NCBI GenBank assembly: GCA_033032175.1
Contig: CM065325.1
Span: 13,296,930-13,360,929, forward strand
Length of the DNA: 64,000 nucleotides
Direction: 5' to 3'
Source of the DNA: Saturnia japonica
Taxonomy: Eukaryota; Arthropoda; Insecta; Lepidoptera; Saturniidae
Shown piece after piece: positions 1-11,670 of the stretch. The notes beneath the pieces are model-generated. The model ran no database searches. It saw only the letters and a program-made list of their open reading frames with translations, and was not told where the DNA came from. The position numbers were made by a program, and so were the translations under genes. How positions within the stretch are numbered: the stretch's first letter is position 1; the number at the start of each line of letters is the position of its first letter.

Positions 1-514
1 ATAGTTAGATAATTATTATTAATTAATGCTTTTTGAAAAATTTTATGGTAGCTTATTGCGAGTACACCTGGTGAATAGTGTTCGACACAATTGCCGTGAC
101 CTACATAGGAAATTCTGGTCTAACGTTATATAGCTGGAAAAGTGCAAAACAATAGCTAAGACTTCAAAACGAGTACTTACTATGCAGTACCCTGGATTTG
201 TAAGAAAATGCTATACTACATTTCTTTTTTTATATATGTATATATAAAAGAAAAAATCTACACGTCAATGCATCAATACAGTATTATTGTAAACGGCGTT
301 GATTAATACTGAATCCTAACAAATATATCGCTGCCGCTACAAAACTTAAGCATGTAGTGTAAAAATAGAGCGTTATTAATAACATAAATAACGTTATAAT
401 TATAATGGATATAAAAGTCATAGTAAAGTGTCATAATAGTGAATCAACTTATATATTAAAAAATACTAGCAAGCGCTTACGACTTGCATCGCGGTAATTA
501 CATTGCTACAAGTA

Positions 515-745
515 AATTTTTAACAAAAAAGAAAACAGACTTCAATGATTTTGCAGAGTTCCTTGCTGTATCTTAAAAGTTGAAGGTCCAACGCAGATGA
601 AAATAAAATGGATCCACTCTCGAGGTATCCCCTATCAAACAAAAAAGAATCAGCCAAATCGGTTCTAAACAAAGAAGTAGCTGAACGCCCATAAAAAAAT
701 ACTCATTCGAATTGAGTAACCACCACTCAGAGTTCAACAATCCAT
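515..745 (+). repeat. Dispersed short repeat, family T, copy 1
   Basis: The block opens with a TTTTTAACAAAAAAGAAAAC stretch and a GACTTCAA motif. It continues through a segment about an aligned 'AAATCGGTT' and 'AAAGAAGTA' core and ends near an ATTCGAATTGAGTAACC motif. The same order of motifs recurs near 6671, 8725 and 22688. In the 22688 copy the right end carries TTTTGAAGTCA, which is an inverted match to the left GACTTCAA, so the family may have short inverted ends. The class is uncertain. The open frame across this copy is a chance frame through a repeat. Confidence 0.6.
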
Positions 746-764
746 CGTCAGTCCCCACTGTCAT

Positions 765-1022
765 GCCGGCCTAACTAAGAGCCAAAGCACAAAACTGCAT
801 CGCATCCATTCCATCGGACCCTAAATAGAAATTGAATATACACCGGTTGATCCCAAAACCAGACGGGCTTAAGCGATTCACTATGACGGGCTTTTTACAA
901 CATGCACGGTGGTCGTAACCCAGTCGGGCTGTGCACCACGTCCAGCTGAGGTTAGTTTGGGTGTCACAAGTCATAACATGTAATTTGAGCTTCCGCACAC
1001 CGATACACTTATATCGAGACAT
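765..1022. other. GC-richer stretch, unclassified
   Basis: This segment directly follows the family T repeat and is richer in GC than its surroundings. It has an 83-codon open frame on the minus strand that resembles nothing I recognise. It may be another repeat fragment. I see no splice sites or promoter signals that would make it a gene. Confidence 0.25.
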
Positions 1023-4000
1023 ACAGTAACAATAAACGAAATGACCTGTGACGTCACAGAAAATATTTTTCTAATTATAACGCCTGTACTTTCTATTAGG
1101 AATCGAGTTTATTAATGTTTGTCAGTCGCGAGCCTATACCGGCGTCATCTGTATGTGTTTTAATTGTACCCTGTTAGTAAATATTAATAAACTGTGATTG
1201 TGTTATAATACGCTGGTTTATTGACGCCCCTGCACTTACGTTAGAACGCGACCCGTGTAGAACCACAGTTACCATTAAGTCTACACTATACTAAAATCTT
1301 GTTACGAAACACGCGTGCGTTTTAATTAAAACATACGTGTGAAGACATTAACAGTTTTTGGATCGTAAATTTTTTTGTTATGAAATAAAGAACTGTTAAA
1401 ATTTATGTGTTACGATGAATTATATTTATAAATAGTAAAACAAAATTCATTGTTGTTATTAATATCGTATAAGACCTCTACCAAACTGAAATAGCGCTAT
1501 TTAGAATTCGTAAAAATCAAATACGTACTTCTAACTGTAAACTATGTGAGTTCAAATAAGTCGTGAATCCTGCAAAAAACGTATTCGAGCAAATAATACT
1601 AACACCTAAAAAAATTTTTTTTATACAACCGAAGTCTTAATAAGTTACATACTGAGAAGATAAAATTGTACCGGTAGCGGAAACGCGGCCGGTCATTGAA
1701 TTTATATATGTATATAGGAAGAAAGAAATACATTTATTTTTGGAACAATATTATAGCTATAAAACATATCAAAACTTAACTTGTTCATCAGTTAGCACTG
1801 CGCTATGAAAACGGAACCACTAATTGAGTTAAATGCTGCAACTAAGCAATACTGCAGTGCTAATTAGCACAAAGACGTGAATAATGTGTTAAACCACCGT
1901 GAGATTGCCATTCGTAGCTGTCATGTCGGCCTGCTCAATGTTTCTTCACGTTATGTTTCAAGAACCCGATGTTGTAAAGGGGAACACGTTAGCCGAGAGA
2001 GAGGATACCGTAAAGCTGCGAATCCAGAACTCAGCGCGTGTATTACTGTTATCTAAGGGAGAAGAGTTCATTGGGGTTGTACAACTCTTCAGAACGCTCG
2101 CCATGATACAGACGTGCAACTACTCTAAGCAACTAAAGTGGTTCAATATTTTTGATAACGACTGTGTCGCGCAGAATGCGAAAATTCCGTCTTTGCAAAC
2201 TGACCATAATTAAGAGCAATTTAATGTTTGCAATTTGATTATAAAAGATTCTCTTAGCGTTGTTAGTATTACGGAGAAAATAATTTACATCTAGTTTTAA
2301 GTGAAACATAGAACATACATAGAACTGGCTCTCAAGTGTACCTATTGGAATAGGCTTTTGGGAGCATAATGTTTTTGGTTATATTTGGTTATATCTACTT
2401 CGTTCGAAGCAGCTTCCAAATACGGTAATATAATGTTTATTTTAAAGGTTTAAAGGTGACGATGCAGGCATATGCAGTCCTTTATCTCTGAGACCAATAA
2501 GATTAATGATTGTGATTGTGCCACATTTCTAAAGGCCCAATTAGTCCGATATTCCTCATGTACTGCAAAACTTTTTTGCACAGAGTAACTGTACCTCTTC
2601 CGGTAGCAGTAGGTACGTGCTTGTCTAAAGTCCGGTTGGGATTTGTTCTCAATGGATCATACTCGTACAAAAAGTGCTTTGAAATTTAATCCGCACTTTT
2701 ATAGAATCTGAACAACACGTTGAACAAACAAATGTTTATTCAAACAACGTCCAGCGAATGCTCACACTGAGACCCGTGACTAAATTTTACTTAACGTCAA
2801 GGCCGTCAATAGTCTTGTCCTAGCGGATTATAACTGATCACATTAACAAAAATATTTTGATAATAATAAAGAAAAAAATACTTAATAAAAAAATATTCTG
2901 TTTTTGCTTTTTTGTTTCCCAGACGTCTTATTAAATATAGCCTATGTCACTCTCAAAATTAAGTCGAATCTAACGACACTTCGTATGATTACAATCCATG
3001 AAGCCGTTTATGCTACAGAACGTGCCAAAGAAATAGACATACATACATATGCTCGAAAAACATATCCCTCCTTTTTCGCAGTTGGGTAATAAAAGTAAAA
3101 TCTTTGAAAAAAAAGAGATGCATTTATGACTTCAACTTAACAACCGATATAATGAACTTGTTAAAATGGCATCGGAACATTATCAATATGATTAATACCT
3201 CCAGGAAGCCTTTAAAAAATAACGTGTCTCCGTTGAGAAATTCATCAAATCGACACGAATATGAAAATAAGTTCAGAGGACACGAAAGTATCAGCCGCCG
3301 GGCAACGATCCAAGTCATTGCCATATAAATTGTTATATGCGGAAATACATTATCAAGAATGAAGTATAATAAACATTTTGATGCTACGAGACTGGAATTT
3401 TTATGACGGACACTGTGACCACTAAATACATTTAAAATGATCATATTTTGTCGTGACCATGGAAGCGGAAGATACAATATCTAATGGTGGCAAAATCTAA
3501 TAACCGAACAAATAACACAAAACTGAAACTGACTGGAAAACGATAAATCCCGAATCGGTTTTAATGAAAGTTGTTAACGAGTTTGAACAGCTATCGAAAA
3601 CTCGGAGCTCGAAGCCGCCCGCCCGCGTCTGCTTTGGCACCACTCGAACACGAAGCGGCGAGTAATTAACGAAGTTCTGCGACGATTCGCCCGGGTTAGG
3701 TTTGTCATAGATACATAAGTAAAACAACCATTTTAACATATCATATAATTACGTATAAAATTATTCTCTCATATTCATATATATTCCTTGTAATAAATGA
3801 TAAATATAAAATTTAGAACTAAAAAAATACATATAAAAATCCCAAATCAGCAGAACTCTAACCATCGACCACTCTTACTTTAGGTATAATACATACAACA
3901 GTGCGTACAAATCTGGTCACAACACAGCTGAGCCAATTCCACAACGGTTATAGATTTTTCTAGTATCAATCGGGTTGGACACTTTTTTCAGTTTAGCTCC

Positions 4001-4899
4001 CACCCCACGATAAATGACTTCCTTACAAAAAAAAAACCTAAGAATCTTACTCTCATCGCGTCCAAAGAAGTTTTTATTTTCCAAAAATTAATTCATAACT
4101 CGTAGTCACCGGTTAATTACGACAATGATTAATGAATGATGAAAGAAATGATTAATATTGAAATAATACACGTGTAAATAAGTACCAATGTGCAATGAAA
4201 AAGGTGTAAAGAAAATAATGGCTGGCCTTTTTTATTTTTAACCACTGTCCGGCGAACGCCCGGCTGAGAGACACTTGTCTATTTATAGTTGCATTTCATT
4301 ATCGAATTTGGAGGACGCCGTCTTCTAGGTCGACCGCGCTTTCCTAGGGCAAGGTCGATCTATTTATGATCTATTTATAGGGGCAATGCCATGTTTTATT
4401 TGAGAACTTTAATTTTTTAAGGCTACTAATTATATTACTACGTAAAATAAAGTACCACTTTATTTGACTCCAGATTTTTTTAAAGTGAAAATTTCTTTGG
4501 CCACGTTGAGGGATTTATGGTAGGCGAAAAACTTATGGGGTTCGCGTGACCTTCGCGTCACCGATGATCTCGACATGCTCATGACTTATTGCGCTTGCGT
4601 CAGACTAATGACGCGTAGTATAGCGGCCTGTGTACATGTATACGCATATATACACTGTATAATATGCATGTTTGACTTTTTGTATGGGTAAATTCTTGTG
4701 ATTTCGCGTCACCGACATGCTCTGCAATAATAAAGATTAGAATTGATTTAAAAATTCAATATTGAGTTTTTCACTTCTGTCGGCAGTCCTTCTCTGTTTC
4801 TTTAATACTCGTACACATGCTCGTATAAAATTAATGTTTATTTGTTTGTTTCTCTCCTATGCTTTCCCAAACCCCCTATCCGATTGATTGCGTTGAATC
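1023..4899. other. AT-rich DNA without recognisable genes
   Basis: Long AT-rich sequence with only short frames. A 104-codon frame at 1899-2213 begins with GTG; its first ATG is about 24 bases further in. It shows no domain, so I do not call it a gene. A phrase at about 2320-2345 (AGAACTGGCTCTCAAGT) recurs at about 9989, so at least one old dispersed repeat lies here. A GC-richer patch at about 3570-3710 has no identifiable content. Confidence 0.5.
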
Positions 4900-5247
4900 T
4901 TTGTACTACATTTGTACATTAGCATACATCTGTTATGGTTTACTCAGCGTAAGCCATTTAAGCGCCCGAGTTGATTCACCATGACCAGTTTTTTATTTGT
5001 ACGGAACCCTAATTCTTTTTCTAAAATAAAAGAAACCTAAGATACTCCCTATAAAATCAGCTATCTACCAGTGAAAGTCCGATCAAAATCGGATCAACCG
5101 TTTCGAAGATTACCCGGAACAAACAGAAAGACAAAAATTTTATAAATGGGTATTTTGCTAAAGGTATCGTATATACTTTCAAATGCATTTAGTAAAAAAC
5201 TGTTATTTTGACATTACAAACAGACACTTCAATTTTATTGATTGTAA
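4900..5247 (-). mobile_element. Helitron-like repeat, family H, truncated copy (minus)
   Basis: Read on the minus strand, this matches the 5' two thirds of the Helitron-like family seen complete at 41523-42054. It has the block TTGAAGTGTCTGTTTGTAAT, then the 'TTCCGGGTAATC' and 'GACCGATTTTGA' type motifs, then AGGGTTCCGTACAAATAA and the 'AAACCATAACAGATGT' region. The 3' end with the hairpin and CTAG is missing. No coding capacity is visible, so it would be non-autonomous. Confidence 0.7.
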
Positions 5248-5349
5248 AGAGTATAGTGATGCACCTCCCTGAAAGTACGTAATCGTGATGCGGAGCCCAT
5301 GGTAAGTACAGATGTTCAGCTCAGCGGTATGCGTTAAAGCGTGTTGTAA

Positions 5350-5381
5350 TGTTTTTTTTTTTTTTTTTTGGGGGGGGGGGG
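5350..5381. repeat. Poly(T)/poly(G) homopolymer junction
   Basis: A run of about 19 T is followed directly by a run of about 12 G. This is a simple low-complexity tract, likely slippage-prone. Its exact length should be treated with caution, because homopolymers are where assemblies most often err. Two overlapping open frames through it are artefacts of the homopolymers. Confidence 0.9.
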
Positions 5382-6008
5382 AAGTTCAATGGTAATGTTC
5401 TCCACTCCACTCCACTCCTTCTACGTATAAACTTTAACAATATGCTTAAAAAGAAGTCCGAAGTTTTCTGGTCACGTAATAATATAATTAGATTGATTGA
5501 AACATATTGCAATGATAGAATGCGACGTTATATTTCTTTAGTTACGTTTTTAGTTAATAGAGTAAACATAAAGACAGACACAATCAGGTCTAGCTTCGAT
5601 AATATTGTACACGTCTTGGACAATAAAAAATATATTTTCAAGTATATATTCTACATTTTTCTTTGATTTGTAATGTCTCGCTACAATTATCCGTTTGTCA
5701 TTTGGCGCAATTCGTAGAATGCTCTTTTTCCGGGTAATGCTAATTACTACATTACAAAACATATAATATTACAAGGAAACTCATTTTAGATCTGCCTACT
5801 CGCTTATATTTACTTTGCACGAGTTGTAAAAATTATTCAATTGTGTTGAAAGAGACAAACACGACACAATTTAAAATGTATTTTATTCTAAGCCGTCTCC
5901 CCTCTAACTTTATAGACACATAAATCAATGTCAACCACGACAACCGGACAACCACGTACATCGCCGTATAATCTATATTAATATTCTCTCTCTACATGTA
6001 ATTTTTTC

Positions 6009-6087
6009 CAAGTTCGGTGAAGCTGTAAAAGCCGCAGCGGTTTCAGGGCCCCTAAGGGTAACGGTGTAGTCAGATCTAAAAAAACCT
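6009..6087 (+). mobile_element. Jockey-like LINE 3' end, solo fragment (plus)
   Basis: About 80 bases match the extreme 3' end of the LINE at 18345-20314. There is a GGTGAAGCTGTAAAAGCC block, the GC palindrome GCCGCAGCGG, a 'CCCCTAAGGGTAACGGTGT' region and a terminal short A run. No 5' part of the LINE is present. This fits a severely 5'-truncated insertion. I could not identify a clean target-site duplication. Confidence 0.8.
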
Positions 6088-6670
6088 TTATAGAATTTGA
6101 CATTTAAATTTTGTCTCTTTGGATGTATAGATTTAACTCAAAAACTGCTAGAACGATCTTGATGATGATCTGAGAAATTTCTTTCTACTTGGGGCATTCC
6201 GATTGGTGGAATACCTTCACCCTACAGAAGATCGCAGCCAAATAACCTCATGTTGTGTTCCCAGAGCTCCTTGAGGTAGGGGGGTTCACGATCAGTAACA
6301 CCCTAGTGATATCTATAATATTATAAGCGTCCATAGTCTACGGTAGCCGCTTACCATTAGGCGGGCCGTATGCCTGTTTGCCACCATAATTGTATTTTAT
6401 TCTAATCATAAAATTTAATTAATAATAGAATTATGACACGTAAATAACTACTGCGCGGCTGTGTAACAAACATGCGGGCAATACAAAATTACGCGAACCC
6501 CTGTCAGTTTCACTCCACATCAATGTCGTCCGGCGTCGAGCTTCACGGATTCATAAACGCAATAAATAAATCCCTTCCGTATTTTATTTAAAGAGTAAAA
6601 ACGAAACGTCCATTAAGGTTAACGTAGGTACAAAGGGAAAGGACATCTCGGATACCTACGTAACAAGTCA

Positions 6671-6800
6671 ATTTTTAACAAAATAGAAAACCAATTTCAA
6701 TTATTTTGAGGAGTTTCGTGGTGTATTTTCGAATTCGAAGGTCCAATGCCAATGAAAAGGCCTTGAGGTAGTCCTTTGTTAAAAATCGTCTTGTTCCATT
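6671..6800 (+). repeat. Dispersed short repeat, family T, copy 2
   Basis: It starts with TTTTTAACAAAATAGAAAAC and AATTTCAATTATTTTG, then GAAGGTCCAATG as in the copies at 515 and 8725. It breaks off soon after the CTTGAGGTAGTCC motif. This is a shorter, decayed copy with no coding potential. Confidence 0.55.
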
Positions 6801-7345
6801 ATTTATATAAAAATATTTAATTTATTAATACACTCAAGTTACGCCTAAAGACGTTTACTTTAAAACTATTTAGAGTTAGAAACTGGCTACCAGAAACTAC
6901 AGCTGAACGACAGCGACAAGATCAATTTCATGGTTTAACATGCGCACGAAGCCATTCCTGCTAGCGAACAATCAAATCCAAACAGTTCCACGGATCTGTA
7001 GCAAAATAGAAGAACAGTGTTTTACAAATACACGAAGATCAACAGATTGTACACCACAACGCTGTGGAGTACGTCAAAACTCAGTTCACAAACGGAAATA
7101 AAACATTCCAGACATTACTGTTCGTCGTTTTTAATTCATATCGAATAATTTCGACACCAGTCTAGGCCCGCCTTCCAACATTGAAGTTAATAAACATTGC
7201 CAGCAAAATTCGGTACCTAAGTATAATTTTCTCTATTGAATTTCGATAAATACTACAACAAATCGACCTAATTTTTTTCTGTCCTTATTCTACACGATCA
7301 CATATCATTGACTTATATATCTTATATATCTTCCAAATATAATAT

Positions 7346-7800
7346 AGCCGTTGCCCGCGGCTTCGCTCGCGTCATACTTAAGTTATGTCCCAACTTTTTT
7401 ACTTCCTAACCGAATTGCCAAATACACCAACTTTCATAGATCTATCTTCAAAAAGGACGGATTTTCATTTAAACTGTTGTTTCCTTTTCAGCACATTAGG
7501 AGTTGAATGTCCAAAAATCCTTCATTAGTGCTCACCTACAGCGTAAAAGGACCCGCATGCCAGTTTTCACGGTAATAGCCCCAGTAATTTAGGTTCTGCG
7601 TTGATTAATCAGTCAGTCCTGGGAAAAGTAATTATATTATATTACAAGATTATATAGCTGAGTTTGTTTGTTTCAACGCGCTAAACTCTGGAACTACTAT
7701 TCTGATTTAAAATTTTATTCTTTCACTTAATAGCCTATTTATTGAGGAAAATTATAGGTTATATAGCTTTACGCTACGACCCTGAGGAGCGGTACAGTAA
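7346..7800. mobile_element. Helitron-type repeat fragments, two adjoining pieces
   Basis: From about 7346 the sequence GTTGCCCGCGGCTTCGCTCG reads as the inverted 3' end of a Helitron-like repeat: a GC hairpin of the same form as that before CTAG in other copies. From about 7640 an 'AGTTTGTTTGTTTCAACGCG' block with CTAAACTCTGGAACTACT matches the 5' part of the element at 58181-58834, read in the opposite orientation to it. Both are truncated and non-coding. That they come from one family is an inference. Confidence 0.55.
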
Positions 7801-8429
7801 CGGTGAACATCAGACAATCTGAAGGCAAGTACGAAAAGTGAGAACAGCGATAGGCAATACGGCTGCGTTGGAAGCAACATGGTGGAAAGTTGCTCGAATA
7901 AATTTAATACGGATGAAACCTTGGGATACAGCTAGTGGATACTTAAAAACCGATAATAATAGATAAACATATTCAAGTATATTATCTATATATATTTATT
8001 CATTTTAAACAATTACATTAACAAATTCGAGATTAAAAGAATCACGAGACAAACACGGGAATCCACTTAAAAACGGATGATACCGGACGAAAACTTGGAA
8101 GGTTTCCAATCGTTTTATTGCAAAGCATCAACGGATAAGGTTTTGGCACGACCGACCGCGGCAACGCACCGCATGTTTGCATAGATCGTGCAAAGCCAAC
8201 CTGTTGGACAAATTCTGCATGTATCTATCTCAAAAAATGATACTCCTCTATTCCTATACACTGAAGGTTTTTAATTGTAGATCAAATTGGAACAGTGACG
8301 GCAAAATAAAGTATGGAATCGATGCCAAGTCTGCTGAATGAGTGAACAGCTGTTTGTCTGGATATGTTCCTGGTCATCATTAAAACAATCGTTTGTTTTG
8401 GTGAATATAAATAGTATTTTTATTCTTGG

Positions 8430-8645
8430 TTGATTTAGCGTTTGGCCAAAATCTTACCTATGGACAGGCTTTTCTGCCTGAACACACCTATGGGTTCTTG
8501 ACTATAAATTTTCAATTTGAAGGTGGTAGCTAGCCAAGCGCACATTAGAAACGCCCTACTACCATGCCATGATTTCATCACGATATTTTCCTTCACCGAA
8601 AGCTTGGGCTTATTGCAGGGATTCAAACTCACCTCTATCGACGCG
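8430..8645 (-). repeat. Possible tRNA-headed SINE fragment
   Basis: On the minus strand, GGTGAGTTTGAATCCCTGC resembles a degenerate pol III B box (consensus GGTTCGANTCC). The remainder (GGTAGCTAGCCAAGCGCAC read on plus) resembles the repeat at about 10060-10085. No clear A box or target duplication is visible, so SINE identity is tentative. Confidence 0.3.
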
Positions 8646-8724
8646 GTATCCGTACATAAGTGACATCAACCATATTCATTATTTACTCATACCGCAAATG
8701 TTAAAACAGGTGATAATACAAGAA

Positions 8725-8960
8725 AATTTTTAACAAAAAAGGAAACAAAATTCAATGTTTTTGTGAAGTTCCCAATGTGTATTCGAAATTGAAGGTTCAA
8801 TGACAATGACAATAAAATGGGACCACCCTTGAGGTAGCCCCTATCCAATGAAAAAAGAATCATCGAAATCGGTTCACAAACAAAGAAGTTATGGCTGAAT
8901 ATCCATAAATATATATACATTGGAATTGATTACCTCTTTTTTTAAATCGATTAAAAATAG
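8725..8960 (+). repeat. Dispersed short repeat, family T, copy 3
   Basis: This is a well-preserved copy. It runs from TTTTTAACAAAAAAGGAAAC through CAATGTTTTTGTGAAGTTCC, GAAGGTTCAATGACAATGAC, CTTGAGGTAGCCCCTATCC and AATCGGTTCACAAACAAAGA to GGAATTGATTACC and a T run. With the copies at 515 and 22688 it defines a unit of roughly 230 bases. The class is unresolved. Confidence 0.65.
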
Positions 8961-9491
8961 TCTATAATCAGAAGTCCTCTGGTCGAACTTCGACCAATGA
9001 AAGCGCTAATACAGATAAAACCTTAATTATTATAAATGCAAATTGGTTATTCTCTTGCAACTTATTAAGTAGCAATTTATAATAGACTCATTCAAATGAA
9101 TATACATAGCATAAGTTATTATTTACATAATTATATATACAATAAGTATGCGTAATGTATTACGAAAGTGTTTATTTGAATAATTAATGTATTATTTACA
9201 TTTTATATTGATATTTAACATGCGTTCGTTAAATTGGCATGATAACTTATGTAATTTTAATTTTAAATTTTCGTTACAGTTTTCACTTACGAGGCCGTGA
9301 TTGAGAGCTAGATCATCAAAATCATTTTACTGGTTTAAAAAAAAAATTAAGTATGTAAAAATAATTTAACTGTGGATAAATTGTTTATACATTTTTAAAT
9401 TGTATATTTAAACGATAAAATGCTCTCAATTTATCCTGTGCTAAACGCGCCAAAATAATTATAACTTCAAAAATCTTGCTTATGATTTCAG

Positions 9492-9538
9492 AAGAGAAGA
9501 ACGAGAAGAAAAAAAAATGGCGAGCAAAGCAGGCGAAG
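9492..9538 (+). CDS. Candidate short first coding exon (MASKAGE...)
   Basis: A possible 47-base exon. It is preceded by an acceptor-like TGATTTCAG. It contains a purine-rich leader (GAAGAACGAGAAG) resembling a splicing enhancer and an ATG at 9517 in good insect start context (AAAAAATGG). It then encodes M-A-S-K-A-G-E plus one base and ends at a GT donor (GAAG/GTAATC). The piece is GC-richer than the AT-rich DNA around it. I cannot name a protein from seven residues, and I found no matching downstream exon. The motifs are short, so chance is a real alternative. If real, the gene is on the plus strand and much of the rest of the window would be its intron. Confidence 0.35.
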
Positions 9539-9988
9539 GTAATCGACACGTACAATTCTGATATTATAACACTGACGGAACCATATGGATGATGGTGTTT
9601 AGGGGCAACATGATCATAGTCATGAACTCTCTGTGACTACTGTTTTAAGACAATTGTCTCAAAACAATGACAACGCAGTAGGTAATAAGAGCCATTTTAG
9701 CGTGATGACTTTCATGACACTTAGAACGTTCTTTATTTAAACACATATTAGGACCACGGATAATAATAGTCAAAGGAAATCAAGAAGTCATTACTAGAGA
9801 ACCAAAAATGCGAAACAAAGAAGCGATAATATCTCTCAAGCATACCTACTGCGTAAAACAAGAAGTACATATAAATAGCTCACGAGTTACGTAAATAATG
9901 TCTTTCCAAATATTATTTTTTTAATCTTAGGTCTAAGCGTTATGGACACAATCTCACCCAATTTTAAATGACGATAAGCTTAGTGAGA

Positions 9989-10140
9989 GAACTGGCTCTC
10001 AAGTACAGCTGACGGAATTCACCTATACAGGTGCATAGCGACAATTTTCAAATTGAGGGTAGAAGCTAGCCAGCCAGGTATTAGAAAAATACCAATATCA
10101 ATGTCGAAACCGAGAGGCTGTATCCACCACTGTTGTAATA
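9989..10140 (+). repeat. Dispersed repeat fragment
   Basis: It opens with AGAACTGGCTCTCAAGT, also found at about 2320, and continues with a segment like that at 8500-8545 (AAATTGAGGGTAGAAGCTAG). It is therefore a member of a dispersed repeat with at least three fragments in the first 10 kb. It has no coding potential and no visible termini. Confidence 0.4.
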
Positions 10141-11295
10141 TAAACAAACTACCCTTACCAAAATGAGATGAACAGCTTATTTGAAGGGTACACACCTGAA
10201 AATAAGGGAAAAGTTTATCAATATTACGTAACAGTTTTATAATAATTCATTTTTCTTTTAGTTCAATAAAAAGTGGCTGTCTGTATTTTCGAAATAAAGG
10301 TTTTCGTAATATTTGCTTTTCACTAAATCAAAAACATGCGTTTTTTAAATGTTTGTCTATAAGTCTGTCTGTTTGACCGGGCTACCAAACGATAACAACT
10401 GAACCGATTTTAATAAAACTTTCGTTGGCAGGTAAAACACTTTTAATAAATAACCCAGCCTACATATAAATACGCTTTTCAAAAGGAACTAAATATATAC
10501 GTACACTGTTATAAACATAAATATATTAATTAAACTATGTTCATCATAAGAAATGTTGCATGAAATCATAGAACGTAAATTGTTAGGTCGTGCAAATGAT
10601 GACGTAACCTAAAACATGCATTTCGACAATCATTATAAACAAATTATGATACTGCTAAGCGTCATAAAAATAGTTTGCTCGAGAAAATCTTAAATAAGTT
10701 CCTCTATACAATGATTGTTGAGAATATTTCTTACTACGCGCAGCGTTACTTTCTATGGCAGTTGAAACTAGAGTAGACCAAAATTATAAAGTCAATAAAT
10801 TGAACTAAACAAAAATTAGTCATAGGAATCGAATTATCGAATTGATAGTGCGCCATTGTTAGAAAAAAATATATTTACGTAATTCCCACATTTTATTACA
10901 GCGTCATGCAAGGAAGAATATTAACTGGAATAATTAATATTGTTTGGCGTCAGGCATTCAATAATTCACGTGTTCCGGATTGTTACATTTTCTTACTTCA
11001 TTGGCACAGCTTACACACCTCCGAACTCGTTAAAAGCATAATCGTATTGTCGATTATATCTTAATATTAAAATCAACTTGGAATTTAAGTAACGCTACAT
11101 CTCTAAACTAAACTTTTGCCATGTCTCACGCAAGCTTTCTTATGATGAACTCTGTATAAACCAAGTAATCTCATCAGTTTCTTAAATATCAGCGTTCAAA
11201 AGCAGTACACGTTGAAACACGCCTTGCCTGCGAGATTAACAATTCTGCTGATTGCATTTATAATAAAGGCAGAGGTCTTTACCCGCACTTATAAC

Positions 11296-11662
11296 TAGGG
11301 TTGCCAACCCTACCATATATTATATATAGTGTCCTACAATATTAGGCGCCCGACTATGTTACTACAAATAGTAGGCGAAACTACTATATTTTTATTGGAT
11401 AAAAAAATTAGGCAACATTCTAAGTAAAACGGAACGCAGACCACGGCCTTTATCTACTAGTGTAAGTATATGATAATCTAAACTTTATCTATTTCTGAAT
11501 GAGACTTGACATCTCGTTGTCAATTTGATTAATTGTCACAATCTTTATAATATTATAAATATCAAGCAGTAAATACATTCCATTAAAATATAAAATATTT
11601 ATTAGAAACCCACTATATTTTTTCAGTTACTAGCCTCGAAACATAAAAATTTGGCAACCCTA
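11296..11662. mobile_element. hAT-type miniature inverted-repeat element
   Basis: A 367-bp non-coding element. The left end is TAGGGTTGCCAA and the right end TTGGCAACCCTA, so the terminal inverted repeat is 12 bp. It is flanked on both sides by CTTATAAC (11288-11295 and 11663-11670), an 8-bp target-site duplication that fits the nTnnnnAn preference of hAT transposases. The interior is AT-rich with no transposase remnant, so it must have been moved by an enzyme encoded elsewhere. The exact duplication suggests a fairly recent insertion. Confidence 0.9.
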
Positions 11663-11670
11663 CTTATAAC

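Noticed and set aside
1899..2213. 104-codon plus-strand frame with a hydrophobic start
   Set aside because: It begins with GTG, has no domain, no splice or promoter context, and could be chance in a window of this size.
5349..5666. 105-codon plus-strand frame starting MFFFFFFGGGG
   Set aside because: It is created by the poly(T)/poly(G) tract and AT-rich sequence after it.
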